A DNA stretch of 64,000 bases from Xiphophorus maculatus (Eukaryota > Chordata > Actinopteri > Cyprinodontiformes > Poeciliidae). The stretch spans positions 3,944,501 to 4,008,500 of the forward strand of contig NC_036455.1 of the NCBI RefSeq assembly GCF_002775205.1. The letters are read 5' to 3'. The notes below the pieces were generated by a model. That model was not told where the DNA came from, did no database searches, and was given only the letters and a program-made list of their open reading frames with translations. The position numbers and the translations under genes were made by a program. Each line of letters starts with the position of its first letter. Positions within the stretch are counted from its first letter, which is position 1. Below are positions 62,801-64,000 of this stretch, piece after piece.

Positions 62801-63786
62801 AAAAACTAGAAACTGAAGGGAAGAACACAAGAACATAAGAAATGACGTGGGGGAGCGGACAAAAGACAGGAAAGACAGGAAGAATACAAAGAAACAAATT
62901 CAGAATGACTAAAGAAAGGACAACCCAAAAAAAGGAACAAAGGATACAAGGAAAGAAGAATGGAAGGAATCAAAGAACAGAGGACACAAGAAATTAAAGC
63001 AGACAAAAAAACAGAGCTTTGAAAGATGAGCGGACACAAAAGAGGGACGGACAAACACGAAAAAGGAAGAATTCAACATTTACACAACAGAAGAGGGAAT
63101 GATGTCTGAAATTAAATATTTTTTCTTTAATCTTATGTTTTATTTTAAACAATATATTGTAAACACCCATCAGACCTGTAAAACACCAAAATCAAATTTT
63201 ATAATTCTCAGAGTTGCAGAGGAATAATTCATAATTCAATTCTAAAATCTAAATACAATCTCCAGCTTAACTACAGTAAGTGACATAAAATTCGTTTTTA
63301 AATTGTATTTCTTACTCCATCTCATTCATAGGAAGTGTTTCACTAATGTACAACATTGAATAATACATAATTAAAGTGCAACGCAATTTAAAAAGATAAT
63401 CTTAGATTTTGTTTCCAATAATAATCATTTGTGATCTTTTAAAGTAGTTGTAATCAATGACTGAGATGTCACTTTGCAGGTCTGCAAAAATAAATACAAT
63501 TTGGACTTGGCTATTTCGTACTGATTTTTTTTTGTTTTTATCCAGTACTTTCCATTTTACAAAATTAGGAGAAAGTTCGGCTCATCAGAAGTAAAACAAA
63601 GAAAAGGTGCAGTCAAAGCTGTGAATATTTGTACAAAACCTTAAGAGCTTGGTAAGCTTGTGCCACCGGGAGGATTTTGTGTCCAGTGTGGATCCGCCGC
63701 AGTTTGCAGAGCGGGCAGAGCAGCCGCTGGCAGGACCTGCAGTAAAACTGCAGCTTCTCCTGGTCGTGCTCCGTGCAGGTCAGAAC
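53390..63786 (-). CDS. trim46: TRIM46, microtubule-organising tripartite-motif protein (5' partial)
   Basis: Eight exons, in gene order 63786-63640, 62592-62497, 62120-61867, 60532-60411, 60286-59948, 57036-56807, 56093-56026 and 53834-53390, join in frame to 1701 nt, 566 residues plus TGA. Human TRIM46 is 759 residues; the RING and B-box 1 exons must lie right of 64000. Domain order is B-box 2, coiled coil, COS box, fibronectin type III, SPRY, which is the class C-I TRIM layout (MID1, TRIM9, TRIM36, TRIM46). TRIM46-specific text includes [35 protein letters not shown] and [19 protein letters not shown]. In mammals TRIM46 bundles parallel microtubules in the proximal axon and axon initial segment and sets neuronal polarity. 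Fish may have two copies (a and b); which one this is cannot be said. Confidence 0.92.
54114..54330 (-). mobile_element. Tc1-like fragment in trim46 intron
   Basis: The order 'cttggcagcaccaacctcca', 'ggaggaattttgtctcactc', 'catgccaaagtatctgatag' matches antisense transposase text of the same Tc1 family as 44985-46250, a part of the family that is deleted from that copy. Frame destroyed. Confidence 0.5.
54960..55025. mobile_element. hAT-like terminal fragment
   Basis: 'gtatcatactcaaggcctgg' and 'ggccaaatatggcccgcca' match the start of the element at 48129-48408. Only one end is visible. Confidence 0.45.
56026..56093 (-). CDS. trim46: trim46 small SPRY exon
   Basis: 68 nt encoding [22 protein letters not shown] plus two bases of Arg, between acceptor ttgctgagcag and donor gtgagt. 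Too short for an open-frame list; it was found from the expected [11 protein letters not shown] motif. The CG/C split codon gives PR followed by YDPDSG in the next exon, so the join is exact. Confidence 0.9.
56807..57036 (-). CDS. trim46: trim46 SPRY N-terminal exon
   Basis: The acceptor ctctctatcag precedes TG-CTT-AAT ([19 protein letters not shown]). It encodes [40 protein letters not shown] and [10 protein letters not shown]. The end at 56807 assumes a GC donor (aag/gcatgt), which keeps the conserved VK before VGVG. The nearest GT donor (ctt/gtaaag, end 56813) would drop VK but stay in frame. Confidence 0.88.
57037..59947 (-). other. trim46: trim46 intron with TTAA-type MITE
   Basis: About 2.9 kb. 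It contains the repeat at 57811-58405 and otherwise unremarkable sequence. The open frames near 57138-57431 and 58813-59091 have no recognisable motif and are taken as chance. Confidence 0.7.
57811..58405. mobile_element. TTAA-type MITE, copy 2 (degraded)
   Basis: It begins gggcagtgttatgtaaaatc and follows the motif order of 36614-37147, ending past attgtgctataaaatgcc (58357). Its TTAA flanks and right terminal repeat have decayed. It contains a local inverted repeat, arms 58183-58199 and 58213-58229, 17 bases each and exact. Confidence 0.55.
59948..60286 (-). CDS. trim46: trim46 fibronectin type III exon
   Basis: Acceptor ttgtttcag, donor gtgggg. It encodes [20 protein letters not shown] through [20 protein letters not shown] and TPPAP. 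The FN3 domain is complete. A Gly/Arg-rich stretch ([18 protein letters not shown]) between two strands lengthens a loop by roughly 10-20 residues relative to the mammalian protein as I remember it. GC is high here compared with the introns. Confidence 0.92.
60411..60532 (-). CDS. trim46: trim46 COS-box exon
   Basis: 122 nt between acceptor gaaccag and donor gtgagg. It encodes [20 protein letters not shown] then [20 protein letters not shown], the COS box that in class C-I TRIMs gives microtubule binding. The codon phases at both joins fit the neighbours (AG/G = Arg before, G/CT = Ala after). Confidence 0.9.
60533..61866 (-). other. trim46: trim46 intron
   Basis: About 1.3 kb, AT-rich. Text near 61320-61560 ('tagtctcatctgcccaaaag') looks like antisense of a decayed transposon family, but I could not define its ends. 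Confidence 0.55.
61867..62120 (-). CDS. trim46: trim46 coiled-coil exon
   Basis: Acceptor ttgtgcaaccag, donor gttctc (a weak +3 to +6). It encodes [40 protein letters not shown] and so on to [10 protein letters not shown] plus two bases. The heptad-like Leu/Ala pattern fits the TRIM coiled coil, which mediates antiparallel dimerisation in this family. Confidence 0.9.
62497..62592 (-). CDS. trim46: trim46 coiled-coil start exon
   Basis: Exactly 32 codons: [20 protein letters not shown] then [12 protein letters not shown], between acceptor tgtttacag and donor gtgatg. The 96-nt size is typical for this position in TRIM genes. Confidence 0.9.
62593..63639 (-). other. trim46: trim46 intron with purine-rich tract
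   Basis: About 1.05 kb. From about 62810 to 63070 the plus strand is nearly all A, G and C with few T (agaacacaagaacataag and similar), a low-complexity polypurine-type tract. The open frame there is a composition artefact. Confidence 0.65.
63640..63786 (-). CDS. trim46: trim46 B-box 2 exon
   Basis: 49 codons between acceptor ttttgctcag and donor gttttg. The zinc ligands are all present in the B-box 2 order: C4, H7, C16, C19, C24, C27, H33, H36 (CTEH...YCRSC...CPLC...IHTGH). The exon then reads [13 protein letters not shown], leading into the coiled coil. Upstream exons are outside the window. Confidence 0.93.
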
Positions 63787-64000
63787 CTGAGCAAAAGAAC
63801 ACAAACAGACCTGAACTAATACATGTTTAAAATACCATATCATCAAAAATGACATGCAATGTCAAGTATTATGCCTTTCGTTCTTGTTTTACTTAATATT
63901 TTTAAATATTCTGCTTGTGACTGATAAGTGATTCCGTCTGCAATTCACAAGTGAAGGCATTTAAAGGAAAATTGGCAGATTTTTAACAGAAATTTGCATG

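Noticed and set aside
62806..63054. 82-codon minus-strand open frame rich in Leu/Ser/Cys
   Set aside because: It arises from the polypurine tract in a trim46 intron; codon content reflects base composition.
1..64000. CRISPR array, operon, prophage or bacterial island
   Set aside because: No regularly spaced repeats or dense prokaryotic genes; introns and fish transposons show this is vertebrate nuclear DNA.
1..64000. tRNA or rRNA genes
   Set aside because: I saw no cloverleaf with A and B box consensus and no rRNA text; a covariance-model scan would settle it.

Overview
The window is nuclear DNA from a vertebrate, almost certainly a ray-finned (teleost) fish. Coding sequence is broken into short exons with GT-AG borders, protein matches are vertebrate-specific (ephrin-A1, DPM3, TRIM46), and intergenic and intronic DNA is full of fish-type DNA transposon relics (Tc1-like, hAT MITEs, TTAA-flanked elements). 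The gene order efna1 - dpm3 - trim46 matches the human 1q22 block EFNA1 - SLC50A1 - DPM3 - KRTCAP2 - TRIM46. I could not find slc50a1 or krtcap2 here.

Layout. 1-1.5 kb: upstream DNA with a small repeat fragment. 1.6-22.1 kb, plus strand: efna1 in five coding exons (1934-2031, 17154-17449, 18516-18581, 18670-18762, 19775-19887) with a 15-kb first intron and a long 3' UTR ending near an AATAAA at 22083. The five exons join in frame to 222 codons including the stop. 22.1-30.5 kb: intergenic, with hAT and other repeats and one exact-TSD hAT MITE. 30603-30881, minus strand: dpm3, a complete 92-residue single-exon CDS, with a promoter-like segment near 31.1-31.2 kb. 31.2-53.0 kb: about 22 kb without a recognisable gene, dominated by nested transposon relics and including three CTCF-like sites. 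53.1 kb to the right edge, minus strand: trim46. Eight exons (B-box 2 to stop) join in frame to 566 residues plus stop. The RING and B-box 1 exons lie beyond 64000.

The three genes share a neighbourhood, not a pathway: Efna1 is a GPI-anchored guidance and vascular ligand, Dpm3 tethers the ER dolichol-phosphate-mannose synthase, and Trim46 bundles microtubules at the axon initial segment. One indirect link is that dolichol-phosphate-mannose is needed for GPI anchors such as that of Efna1.

I saw no sign of a novel multi-gene system. The items most worth a second look are a probable GC-AG intron in trim46, a NAGNAG acceptor in efna1, a Tc1 relic holding two hAT insertions at the same 8-bp target (three target copies), a TTAA-flanked MITE family, and a divergent pair of CTCF-like sites past the 3' end of trim46.
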